DNA from: a virus
Virus record (IMG/VR): IMGVR_UViG_3300032313_001263
Coordinates: 1-64,000 of that record
Reading direction: 5' to 3' (one strand)
DNA length: 64,000 nucleotides
Below are positions 56,129-64,000 of this stretch, piece after piece. The translations under genes were made by a program, and so were the position numbers. Below the pieces are notes generated by a model. The model had not been told where the DNA came from, searched no databases, and saw only the letters and a list, made by a program, of their open reading frames with translations. Position 1 is the stretch's first letter. Each line of letters starts with the position of its first letter.

Positions 56129-58138
56129 ATGAATTTAAAAGAATCAATAAACAAAATTAAACAAATTAAAGTAAATTATAATCGTAGAAAAAGAAAAGAA
56201 TTGGATAACGAGTCTAAAAATATAAAACATATTGCTGGATTAAAACCACATGTGGCACCATCTGGTAAAATGAAAAAATTTATAGAAACTATTGAAACTG
56301 AAAGAACATATGTAAGAACTCAATTAGTTAAAATTATAGATGAATTATTTATTGATACTAATTTAAAATTAGTAAATGATGGTGAAGTTGGTTCTATAAC
56401 TGCAAAATTGGAAGTACCACTTATGTATATACCATTTTTTACTAGAGAGCAGGGGTTGAATAGTAAAATTATAGCAGATGATGGTAGTGTTATCAATTCT
56501 ATTTATAATAGAGAACCTTTCTTAACTCACCTATCCACTTTAATATCCAAAGTAGCTTATTTAATTAGATATTTATATCAAGTTGCTGATTTCAATTTTT
56601 TTCCTGTTTCCTTAATATCCAATCCAATAAATAGGACCGATGTTGGTATCCAAATGAAGCGTGTTTTATTGGGAAAGGATAGAGGGCACTTTATGACTAT
56701 TCTATATAATGTGATTGTTAAAGAAGAAAAGTTTGATTCTACATTTTGGTTAGCTGTTAAACGAAAATTAGCAGATATTACGGAAAAGGGAAATAGCACA
56801 CCAGCTGCTTTAAAAGAATTTCAAACTATTGGTATCGAAAATATTCTGAATCAATTATCAGAAACAGCTGATGAATTTAGTATTAAGGATTTAATTCCTG
56901 AAAAATATTTTAACATATTAATTTCAAAAAAGGAAACTTTACAAATTAGATTGGAAACAATTGATACCCATAAAACTGAAATTGCTCGTCAAAATAATGA
57001 TGAAAATGGTTGGAGACCTCACAACTTTGGTCTTTCGGAACTTATGGATTCGGTTATACATGATAAATATATTAATTTTAATCAAACCGAATTGGATAAA
57101 ATGTGTTCGGATTCTGATGTGTTTATGGGTAAAAAAACATTTTTATCAGGTAGATTATCTCAAAACTTTTCTGGATTTGAAACCGAACCAATTATGATTT
57201 TGAATGCAGCTAGGGATATGGATTTTGATTCTAAATTGCATAAGTTTTTAGCCGGTAATGATAAGACTGAAAGAGGAAATACATACATATCATCTATTGT
57301 TGATACCACAACAACAACTAATGACTTTAAGAAATTAAAAGTATCATTAGAAAAAGTAGCATTGATATCGGATGAGCAAGGTGATTCATTATGGGGACAA
57401 TATAATGATTGGATTAGTAAGGCATATGATGAATGGCAAGCAACATATCCAACAAAAGGACAAACTAATAAGTTTAATAAACTCCAAGTCGGTTCTATGG
57501 ATACTGCACTTACTATGTATAAAGCTATTGAATTTATAATGAAAGAATGTAAGATTAGAGAATCTGGATTGGAATCTACTTCTATTAATTTTGTAGTTTG
57601 GTTTATTGAACAATTGAAAACAAATATGAGTAATTTTGTTAAGAGAGTTGAAGAATCCGAAAACTCTTGGAATGGTAGATTTGATAAAGTTATTAAATTT
57701 TATGTAAATCATTATATTAAACATTTAACCACTCAATCTGGAAAATCCCAATCCGAATCTTCTCTTAAAAAAGAAAAACTTAGAAACCTTAGATTAAAAG
57801 CAAAGGAAATTGGATTATCACATACATTCAAAATGTATGATAGAAATACCAAAGGTTGGTTCATTACATATATTGATTTGGAAAAGGGAACTGGATTGAA
57901 TTTATGTCATTATTTATCAGCTAAGAAATCGGGTGGTTATACATACTCAAATACTGATATGGGGCCTGCTAGAGATAACATAGAAATAGTAAAAGAACAA
58001 CAAATACCTAATGGATATTTTAGTTCAAATGGAACATATATAACCGAATTTAAAAGAGATTTCCCAAAACCACCATCAGATATGGATGATATAGAAGCTT
58101 GGGTAAACACACAAAAATTCGCAAAATTATTTGATTAA
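56129..58138 (+). CDS. Large protein of unknown function in the DNA-modification block
   Basis: A 669-residue protein that I cannot assign. The N-terminal ~60 residues are very basic (NYNRRKRKELDNESKNIKH). The rest is helical and charged, with segments such as PLMYIPFFTREQGLNSKI and SLWGQYNDWISKAYDEWQAT, and a C-terminal region WFITYIDLEKGTGLNLCHYL. No Walker, nuclease or methylase motif is visible. It follows the second Mom-like gene behind its own promoter and lies 3 nt before the glycosyltransferase gene, so it is probably co-transcribed with the latter. It may be a structural or partner protein in DNA modification, but this is inferred from position only. Confidence 0.55.
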   Translation: MNLKESINKIKQIKVNYNRRKRKELDNESKNIKHIAGLKPHVAPSGKMKKFIETIETERTYVRTQLVKIIDELFIDTNLKLVNDGEVGSITAKLEVPLMYIPFFTREQGLNSKIIADDGSVINSIYNREPFLTHLSTLISKVAYLIRYLYQVADFNFFPVSLISNPINRTDVGIQMKRVLLGKDRGHFMTILYNVIVKEEKFDSTFWLAVKRKLADITEKGNSTPAALKEFQTIGIENILNQLSETADEFSIKDLIPEKYFNILISKKETLQIRLETIDTHKTEIARQNNDENGWRPHNFGLSELMDSVIHDKYINFNQTELDKMCSDSDVFMGKKTFLSGRLSQNFSGFETEPIMILNAARDMDFDSKLHKFLAGNDKTERGNTYISSIVDTTTTTNDFKKLKVSLEKVALISDEQGDSLWGQYNDWISKAYDEWQATYPTKGQTNKFNKLQVGSMDTALTMYKAIEFIMKECKIRESGLESTSINFVVWFIEQLKTNMSNFVKRVEESENSWNGRFDKVIKFYVNHYIKHLTTQSGKSQSESSLKKEKLRNLRLKAKEIGLSHTFKMYDRNTKGWFITYIDLEKGTGLNLCHYLSAKKSGGYTYSNTDMGPARDNIEIVKEQQIPNGYFSSNGTYITEFKRDFPKPPSDMDDIEAWVNTQKFAKLFD

Positions 58139-58141
58139 CAT

Positions 58142-59254
58142 ATGAAAGTATTAGTAATACCAAATTACACAAACTTTGGCTCTAACAAAGATATAAATAG
58201 AGATTCATTTTTACTGGTGTTTAAAGCATTTTTAGATAACACAAAAATAGGTAAGAAATGGGAGTTTGTACTCCCATATCCTGATATGGATAACCATCCT
58301 GGTATTATTAATACATTCGAATATCCAAACGTATCTCTCCGTAGAATGGATGGATTAGATTGCTTTCCGCCAAAAATGAGGGTAAACTATCCATATAAAT
58401 TTTTCCACCGATTAATTGATAAGGAAAATTTTAATCTAATTTGGTCACATCTACCTGAATGGACACACGAATATAAAATTACTCGTATTTACAACAAAAC
58501 TCAACCTATTATCGGATACTGTCATTGGTGGGAAATCAAAGATAATGGTGCTAGGGATGATAACTCTTTTTGGAAAAACGTTAAGGGTATGTTAGATATG
58601 AAAGTATGTGGTGTAAACTCCCAATGGGTTAAAGATTTGGTAATTAAAAGAGCATCTGAAGATTTTCAACCACATATCATTGAAAAATTAGATAGAATTA
58701 TTCAGCCTTGGTATTTGGGTACGGATGAATTTGTAGAACCAACGGAGTACAAACCAAAAACTATTGTGTTCAATCATAGAGAAGGGGTATATACAGGTTC
58801 CGAATGGTTCTTTGAAACTATGGATAATCTATGGAAAGAAAGACAGGATTTTGAGGTGTGGACTAGTTTGAAAGATATGAAAAAACCATACACAAAATAC
58901 ATTGGACATGCCGATAGAAATGTTTATATGAATCAACTATCACAAGCTCATTTTGGAGTTGGTTGTTTCCAAACATATTCAGCATGGAGTATGAGTACAA
59001 CGGATGGATTGAGTAGAGGTGTTCCATATGTACTACCAAACGGATTATGTTACCCTGAAATGGTTGGTAATGATTATCCATTACTATATAATTCGAAGGA
59101 GCATTTTAAAGAAGTGGTTGTTGGGTTATTGGATGGAACAATTGAAAGACCCGATGTAAGTACAATATCAAAAGCCCTATTATGGGAAAACTCATTAAAG
59201 AGTTGGGATATTGAAAATAATTTTGAAAAAACCGCTAGAATATTTGAAGATTAA
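58142..59254 (+). CDS. GT-B fold glycosyltransferase-like protein
   Basis: A 370-residue protein. The N-terminal half (KVLVIPNYTNFGSNKDINRD, then HLPEWTHEYKI and GYCHWWEIKDNG) and the C-terminal half with VGCFQTYSAWSMSTTDGLSR and GVPYVLPNGLCYPEMVG fit a two-domain GT-B glycosyltransferase with the nucleotide-sugar site in the second half. The start overlaps closely with the preceding gene (3 nt gap) and the stop is 2 nt before the DNA polymerase ATG. In T4, glycosyltransferases modify hydroxymethylcytosine in DNA; an analogous role on a modified base is plausible, but the acceptor could also be a protein or surface glycan. No base hydroxymethylase is seen in the window. Confidence 0.7.
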   Translation: MKVLVIPNYTNFGSNKDINRDSFLLVFKAFLDNTKIGKKWEFVLPYPDMDNHPGIINTFEYPNVSLRRMDGLDCFPPKMRVNYPYKFFHRLIDKENFNLIWSHLPEWTHEYKITRIYNKTQPIIGYCHWWEIKDNGARDDNSFWKNVKGMLDMKVCGVNSQWVKDLVIKRASEDFQPHIIEKLDRIIQPWYLGTDEFVEPTEYKPKTIVFNHREGVYTGSEWFFETMDNLWKERQDFEVWTSLKDMKKPYTKYIGHADRNVYMNQLSQAHFGVGCFQTYSAWSMSTTDGLSRGVPYVLPNGLCYPEMVGNDYPLLYNSKEHFKEVVVGLLDGTIERPDVSTISKALLWENSLKSWDIENNFEKTARIFED

Positions 59255-59256
59255 TT

Positions 59257-61779
59257 ATGTATCAAAACTGCTATTATCAGAGAGAAAAGAATTTAGTGCA
59301 CATTTGGGATGATAAACAAGGGTATAGAAGTTTTCCTTACACTCGTTATGCGTATGAAAAAGCCGAAAGGGGTGATTATACATCGTTATATGGTGATAAA
59401 CTAACAAAGATATACAAATTTAAGGGAGATGACCCTAATCTATTTGAATCGGATGTTGCCGAAACTACTAGAGTATTGGTTGATACTTATACGGATTCGG
59501 ATGTTCCATCGGAGGGGCACGTTATCTTAACATACGATATTGAGTGTGAGATGGAGACTGGATTACCTGATATGGAGAAAGCGGAAAACGAATTAACCGC
59601 AATTGGTTTACATGATTCAGCAGCTGACCAATACTATGTTCTTATTATGGATAAGAGTGGTAAGATGGTGGAGAAGAAAACCGATAAAGCCATTGTAATT
59701 CCATTTGTGGATGAAAGGGATATGATACTTAAATACTTGGATTTGTATGAGTATATTAATCCCACAATCGTTACAGGTTGGAACATTGATTACTTTGATA
59801 CACCTTACCTATACAATCGTATTAAGAGGGTGTTAGGTCAAAAGCATGCTAATCGTTTATCACCAATCGGAGAATGTTTCTGGTCACCATATCGTAAGAG
59901 ATTCTTTATGGCGGGGGTATCCTATTTGGATTATTTAGGATTGTATAAAAACTTCACATATACGGAGTTGGACAACTATCGTTTGGATAGTATTGCAATG
60001 AGAGAGTTGGGTAGAGGTAAGATTGAATATAAAGGTAATTTGGATATCTTATTCAGAGATGATATTGAAAAGTTTATTGAATATAACTTAGTGGATGTTC
60101 AGTTAGTTGTAGATATGGATGCCAAACTACAATTCATTGATACTGCTAGAGGTATCTGCCACGCTGGACACGTACCATATGAGGACTTTGTATATTCATC
60201 AAAATATTTGGAAGGTGCACTACTAACTTATCTAAAAAGAAAGAATATTGTAGCACCTAACAAACCTGCGGATAGACAAGAAAGGATGCAGGCATTGCGA
60301 GATAATGACCAAGAAAAGTTTATTGGGGCATATGTAAAAGCACCCATTGTTGGTAAGTATGATTGGATATATGACTTGGACTTAACATCACTATATCCAT
60401 CCATCATTATGACTCTTAACATATCACCTGAAACAAAGGTAGCTAAGATTGATAATTGGGATGCTCAAAAGTATATGAAGGGTGAGATTGATGAGTTCTT
60501 CATTGGAAACCGAACGATATCAAAAGAAAACTTAAAGAAACTATTAGAAGAAAGTAAGTATTCGGTATCATCTAATGGTGTAATGTATAGAACCGATAAA
60601 GCTGGTTGTATCCCTGATATTTTAGATTTGTGGTTCTCTCAACGTGTGGAGTTCCGTAAGTTGGAAAAACAATTTGGTGAAAGTGGTGATAAAGAAAAAT
60701 ATGCATTCTATAAGAAAAGACAGTTAGTACAAAAGATTTTATTGAACTCACTATACGGAGTATTGGGATTACCCGCATTCCGTTTCTATGATGTGGATAA
60801 TGCTGAGGCGGTAACAACAACAGGTCAGACCGTAATTAAATCTACGGCTGATATGGCTAATATTAAATACAATAAAGAGTTAGGAACAATTGGACAGGAT
60901 TTCAACATATACATTGATACGGATTCAGTATTCTTTTCAGCAGTACCTATATTAGACCATAGATATGAGAATTGGAAAGCTGATAATGATACTGAAATTG
61001 CATTGAAAGTAGATACAATTGCTGGTGAAACGCAGGATTTCTTAAACAACTTTTATGATGTATTATCGGAAAGAGTATTCAATGTAGATAAAACCAAACA
61101 CCGTTTCCAAATTAAGAAAGAGTTTGTATCCAAATCAGGTATTTGGATTGCTAAAAAAAGATATGCACAATGGATTATTGCGGAAAATGGTATTCCATGT
61201 GATAGATTGGATGTTAAAGGATTGGATGTAGTTCGTTCATCATATCCAGCACAATTCCGTAAGTTTATGAGTGGTATCTTAATTGATATTCTAAAGGGTG
61301 AAACCGAAGATGTATTAACTGATAAGATACACTATTTCAAAAAAGATTTGGTTAATATGAATGTAACTTCAATTGCTAAGAATTCAGCAGTTAAGGAGTT
61401 ATCTAAATACATACCAAAGAAAAAGGATAATAGAGCAATGTTTCAATTCAATAGTGGAACACCGGCGCACGTTAAAGCAGCAATTGCACATAACCAACTG
61501 ATAGCTCACTTTAATATACAAAATACCTGCGAACCAATGAAAGATGGTGATAAGATTAAGTGGGTATATCTAAAGCAAAATCCATATGGGTTAGATGGAT
61601 TGGCATTTAAGGGATATGAGGATTCGGAACAAATTATGGATTTAGTAAAAACTTACATTGATTACGATAAAATCTTTGAGAGAGAACTGCTAAAGAAGTT
61701 AGAAGATTTCTACGGAGCATTGGGTTGGGGTGAAGTTCTTTCTTCACAAAAAACAGCTGAAAAGTTTTTCTCTTTTTAG
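59257..61779 (+). CDS. Family B DNA polymerase (T4 gp43-like)
   Basis: An 840-residue protein. The 3'-5' exonuclease is intact: ExoI TYDIECE with Asp94 and Glu96, and GWNIDYFDTPYL for ExoII. Polymerase motif A is DLTSLYPS (375-382), motif B is the KILLNSLYGVLG segment, and motif C is YIDTDS (552-557). The replicative polymerase thus has proofreading. T4 gp43 has 898 residues. The clamp gene follows 71 nt downstream under its own promoter. The N-terminus is short compared with T4. Confidence 0.96.
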   Translation: MYQNCYYQREKNLVHIWDDKQGYRSFPYTRYAYEKAERGDYTSLYGDKLTKIYKFKGDDPNLFESDVAETTRVLVDTYTDSDVPSEGHVILTYDIECEMETGLPDMEKAENELTAIGLHDSAADQYYVLIMDKSGKMVEKKTDKAIVIPFVDERDMILKYLDLYEYINPTIVTGWNIDYFDTPYLYNRIKRVLGQKHANRLSPIGECFWSPYRKRFFMAGVSYLDYLGLYKNFTYTELDNYRLDSIAMRELGRGKIEYKGNLDILFRDDIEKFIEYNLVDVQLVVDMDAKLQFIDTARGICHAGHVPYEDFVYSSKYLEGALLTYLKRKNIVAPNKPADRQERMQALRDNDQEKFIGAYVKAPIVGKYDWIYDLDLTSLYPSIIMTLNISPETKVAKIDNWDAQKYMKGEIDEFFIGNRTISKENLKKLLEESKYSVSSNGVMYRTDKAGCIPDILDLWFSQRVEFRKLEKQFGESGDKEKYAFYKKRQLVQKILLNSLYGVLGLPAFRFYDVDNAEAVTTTGQTVIKSTADMANIKYNKELGTIGQDFNIYIDTDSVFFSAVPILDHRYENWKADNDTEIALKVDTIAGETQDFLNNFYDVLSERVFNVDKTKHRFQIKKEFVSKSGIWIAKKRYAQWIIAENGIPCDRLDVKGLDVVRSSYPAQFRKFMSGILIDILKGETEDVLTDKIHYFKKDLVNMNVTSIAKNSAVKELSKYIPKKKDNRAMFQFNSGTPAHVKAAIAHNQLIAHFNIQNTCEPMKDGDKIKWVYLKQNPYGLDGLAFKGYEDSEQIMDLVKTYIDYDKIFERELLKKLEDFYGALGWGEVLSSQKTAEKFFSF

Positions 61780-61810
61780 TTGGAAAATTCACAAAATATG
61801 TGTATCTTTG
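61779..61810 (+). promoter_or_regulatory. Bacteroidetes-type promoter of the clamp gene
   Basis: GTTG (61779-61782), 20 nt, TATCTTTG (61803-61810). The ATG at 61851 follows 40 nt later. The -33 box overlaps the polymerase stop region. Confidence 0.75.
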
Positions 61811-61850
61811 TAAACGAATATAAAATAAATAAAACAATAAATAACTAATT

Positions 61851-62546
61851 ATGAACAGAAGCAAATTTGATGGTTTCGTAGGTCGTTACAACTTAGGTGG
61901 TGAGATTGAATCCGTTATGGTAAAATCCGATGAGAATAACTTATCGGTAAGAATGATTTCAGATGATAAAACTTTATTAGGTGATGTAAGTGTTGCAGAA
62001 TCGGATTTCCCAAATGGTGAGTTTGGTATCTATACAACATCACAATTAAAAGGTTTGTTATCCGTATTAGATGATGCTATCACTATTGAAGAAGTGACTG
62101 GAGCATTAAAGTTTTCGGATAAGAAAACTAAAGTACAATATATGTTAGCTGCACCATCGGTTATCCCTGCGGTACCTGATTTGAAAGCACTTCCTCCATT
62201 TGATGCGGAAATCACATTGGATGATGACTTTGTAAATAAGTTCATCAAATCTAAAGGTGTATTATCGGATGCAGATACATTTACATTTATTCACAAAGGT
62301 GGTAAGGGTGAGATTATTTTAGGATACTCTTCAATCAATTCCAACCGAATTTCATTGGATGTGGATTCAACTGCAACTAATGATATCGAACCAATTGCAT
62401 TCTCTGCAAAGTATTTGAAAGCTATCTTAATGGCTAACAAAGGTTCTAAAACATCTTCATTGAAAATCTCTTCAAAAGGATTATCGCACGTATCATTTAC
62501 GGATGGGGATTATGTATCAAACTATTATCTTGTAGAGATTAAATAA
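61851..62546 (+). CDS. Sliding clamp (T4 gp45-like)
   Basis: A 231-residue protein (T4 gp45 has 228). The acidic and beta-rich pattern (FDGFVGRYNLGGEIESVMVK, then FPNGEFGIYTTSQLKGLLSV and FDAEITLDDDFVNKFIKSKG) matches gp45, a trimeric clamp that ties the polymerase to DNA and, in T4, also activates late transcription with gp33 and gp55. Clamp loader genes gp44/gp62 are not evident within the window. It follows the polymerase gene with its own promoter. Confidence 0.9.
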   Translation: MNRSKFDGFVGRYNLGGEIESVMVKSDENNLSVRMISDDKTLLGDVSVAESDFPNGEFGIYTTSQLKGLLSVLDDAITIEEVTGALKFSDKKTKVQYMLAAPSVIPAVPDLKALPPFDAEITLDDDFVNKFIKSKGVLSDADTFTFIHKGGKGEIILGYSSINSNRISLDVDSTATNDIEPIAFSAKYLKAILMANKGSKTSSLKISSKGLSHVSFTDGDYVSNYYLVEIK

Positions 62547-62547
62547 G

Positions 62548-62727
62548 ATGGCAAATCAGCACTATACTATAATTGAAGAACCACAAATGTTAATTGATGA
62601 TTATCTATATGTTTGTGAAACTTGGAATATGAATTTGAAAGAGTTCCTTGTAAAGAATGCTGGTAAAGAAATTTATATCTATTCACCATCAATAGTAACT
62701 AATAAAATTGTAGCAATCGTAAAATAA
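62548..62727 (+). CDS. Small protein after the clamp
   Basis: A 59-residue open frame with a start one base after the clamp stop (MANQHYTIIEEPQML at the N-terminus). It ends VKNAGKEIYIYSPSIVTNKI plus a short tail. It fills the gap between clamp and DruA-like gene with 6 nt left to the next ATG, so a coding function is likely by spacing. No family is recognised. Confidence 0.6.
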   Translation: MANQHYTIIEEPQMLIDDYLYVCETWNMNLKEFLVKNAGKEIYIYSPSIVTNKIVAIVK

Positions 62728-62733
62728 TATAAT

Positions 62734-63948
62734 ATGAGCTTTTGGGATAGTGAACCGGAAAAACCTGTATTTGATTTTGATAGAGAGAAGGCAAATCTAA
62801 TAGAAAATATGGATTACCTACTTACTATGAGTGTAGAGGAGCAAACTCTATACAAAAAATGGGTAGAATTACAGGGAGATACAATGATTAAGGATAAATC
62901 CCTCATAGCTTCATATTACGATTCTCAATGGAAACCAACTGATATCAACAATAAGGAACTAACGATAAAAGAAATTGAATCGTTAGACCCTTACGTTGAG
63001 ATTGTAGATGATAATCCAAAAGAATCTACTAAGTGGGCACAAATCCGTAGGATGATTCACACAATGGATTTTACAGCAAACCCTGGCAGAAATGTTAAGA
63101 TTAATGTGAAAGATAGAGTTAGTGGTAAATTATTAGGTCAAATTTCATTGGCATCCGATGTTACTTCAATGGGAGTTAGAGATAATTTTATTGGTTGGAG
63201 TAAAGATAATAAGTTTGTAGATGGTAAGTTAAACCACACTACAATCGCATCTACTATTGTATGTACACAACCATTAGGATATAACTTCTTAGGTGGTAAG
63301 TTAGTTGCTATGATGACTACTGTTCCGGAGATTAGAAATCATTGGAAAACAAAGTATGGTCAAACGCTTGTAGCAGTTGGTACAACATCATTATATGGTA
63401 TTCACTCACAATATAATGGTATTCCACTTTTTAAAACATTAGGAGAATCAGCTGGTAAGATTAGTTTAAAGCCTGATGATAAATTCTATGACCCTTGGCA
63501 CCAATGGTTAAAAGAAAATAGAGCAGAGTGGTATAGTGATAATATTACCGAAGAAAGAGCTAGAAATGGTGCTAATATGGGATATGAAGCTAATGGACCT
63601 GTTAGTGGTATTAAACAAAAGATATTGGGTAAAATCTTCAAAGAGTGTGGAATCAAAGCAAACGAATATCATCACGGATTTAAAAGAGGTGTATATCTTG
63701 CTATGATGTATGAGAACGGAAGAGAGTTCTTATGTAAGCAAATTGAAGAAGATGCGTTGGTATTAAAACCTAAATTTGAGCAAGGTATTGATTACATTAA
63801 CAAATGGTGGAAAAAACATGCAATTAGTAGATATTCTAAATTGCATGATGAAGGTAGAATTAAGCCCGAACATCTATTCTATATTGAAGGTATAGGTATG
63901 GGTTGGGATGAATTCAAAGCAAAATATTTAAAAGAAGTAGGAAGATAA
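62734..63948 (+). CDS. DruA/DUF4338-like protein
   Basis: A 404-residue protein. Its middle resembles the DUF4338 family (Druantia DruA and relatives) by eye: PGRNVKINV (117-125), LGQISLASDVTSMGVRD (134-150) and NFIGWSKD (151-158), an L-N-H-T-T-I-A-S segment, PLGYNFLGGKLVAMM, and a SQYNGIPLFKTLGESAG segment (225-241). The latter recalls the Y-x-A-A-N-W-x-x-L-G-x-T-x-G-R motif of that family, itself similar to the end of the Mom core (YQATNWIYQG). The N-terminal 110 residues are an added helical region. Druantia is a bacterial anti-phage system; a phage-encoded homologue may be a DNA modification or counter-defence enzyme. Its function is unknown. Confidence 0.6.
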   Translation: MSFWDSEPEKPVFDFDREKANLIENMDYLLTMSVEEQTLYKKWVELQGDTMIKDKSLIASYYDSQWKPTDINNKELTIKEIESLDPYVEIVDDNPKESTKWAQIRRMIHTMDFTANPGRNVKINVKDRVSGKLLGQISLASDVTSMGVRDNFIGWSKDNKFVDGKLNHTTIASTIVCTQPLGYNFLGGKLVAMMTTVPEIRNHWKTKYGQTLVAVGTTSLYGIHSQYNGIPLFKTLGESAGKISLKPDDKFYDPWHQWLKENRAEWYSDNITEERARNGANMGYEANGPVSGIKQKILGKIFKECGIKANEYHHGFKRGVYLAMMYENGREFLCKQIEEDALVLKPKFEQGIDYINKWWKKHAISRYSKLHDEGRIKPEHLFYIEGIGMGWDEFKAKYLKEVGR

Positions 63949-64000
63949 TGGGAAAACAATTAGAGTTATTTGAAGATATAAATTCCACACCAAATGGAAT
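63948..64000 (+). CDS. Start of a further gene, cut by the window end
   Basis: ATG at 63948 overlaps the previous stop (TAATG). The visible 17 residues are MGKQLELFEDINSTPNG. No function can be deduced. Confidence 0.6.
   Translation, partial: MGKQLELFEDINSTPNG

Overview
The window is a contiguous piece of a large, AT-rich, T4-like tailed phage (contractile-tailed myovirus). All genes read on the + strand, packed with short gaps or ATGA overlaps. The T4 core is recognisable from sequence: sheath, tube, tail-assembly chaperone, tape measure, gp53/LysM-like protein, single-stranded DNA binding protein (gp32), UvsX, RNase H, DnaB-type helicase (gp41), NrdA/NrdB, family B polymerase (gp43) and sliding clamp (gp45). 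The host is probably a Bacteroidetes bacterium: eight sites match the promoter form of that phylum (TTTG, 20 nt, TAnnTTTG, two with weaker -33 or -7 boxes), start codons sit behind A-rich leaders rather than strong Shine-Dalgarno sites, and the encoded tmRNA has a YAVAA-type tag ending.

Layout. (1) 1-24.3 kb: adhesion and fibre cassette. It holds a partial giant protein with nine copies of a ~100-residue repeat, a 3229-residue fibre with two cupredoxin-like domains and a ~980-residue collagen-like Gly-X-Y tract, a PKD/LRR adhesin with its putative tail-assembly chaperone, and a 2130-residue collagen-like fibre ending in an S74 autocleaving chaperone. (2) 24.4-36.7 kb: tail module (sheath, tube, chaperone with an apparent +1 frameshift extension, tape measure, baseplate/hub proteins). 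(3) 36.7-46.1 kb: tmRNA gene, small family A polymerase-like protein, secreted DRGH nuclease, soluble PAP2-type phosphatase, a 1357-residue multidomain protein, a possible ADP-ribosyltransferase and a GH19 endolysin. (4) 46.1-64 kb: replication and nucleotide metabolism, interrupted at 54.0-59.3 kb by a probable DNA-modification block: two Mom-like paralogues, a Lys-rich small protein, a 669-residue orphan and a GT-B glycosyltransferase. A DruA/DUF4338-like protein follows the clamp.

Two regulatory signals divide the genome. Host-type TTTG-N20-TAnnTTTG promoters occur before replication, modification and tmRNA genes; in three cases the ATG lies exactly 4 nt after the -7 box, which predicts leaderless mRNAs. 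A different motif, ATATTTATA, recurs before tail and lysis genes, often about 23 nt before the ATG, and is the best candidate for a late promoter element.

The most unusual content is the Mom-like pair with glycosyltransferase and DruA-like protein, the second (family A) polymerase, the tmRNA with its compact terminator/promoter overlap, the cupredoxin-like domains in a tail fibre, and the frameshift in the tail chaperone. All family assignments are by eye, without database searches.
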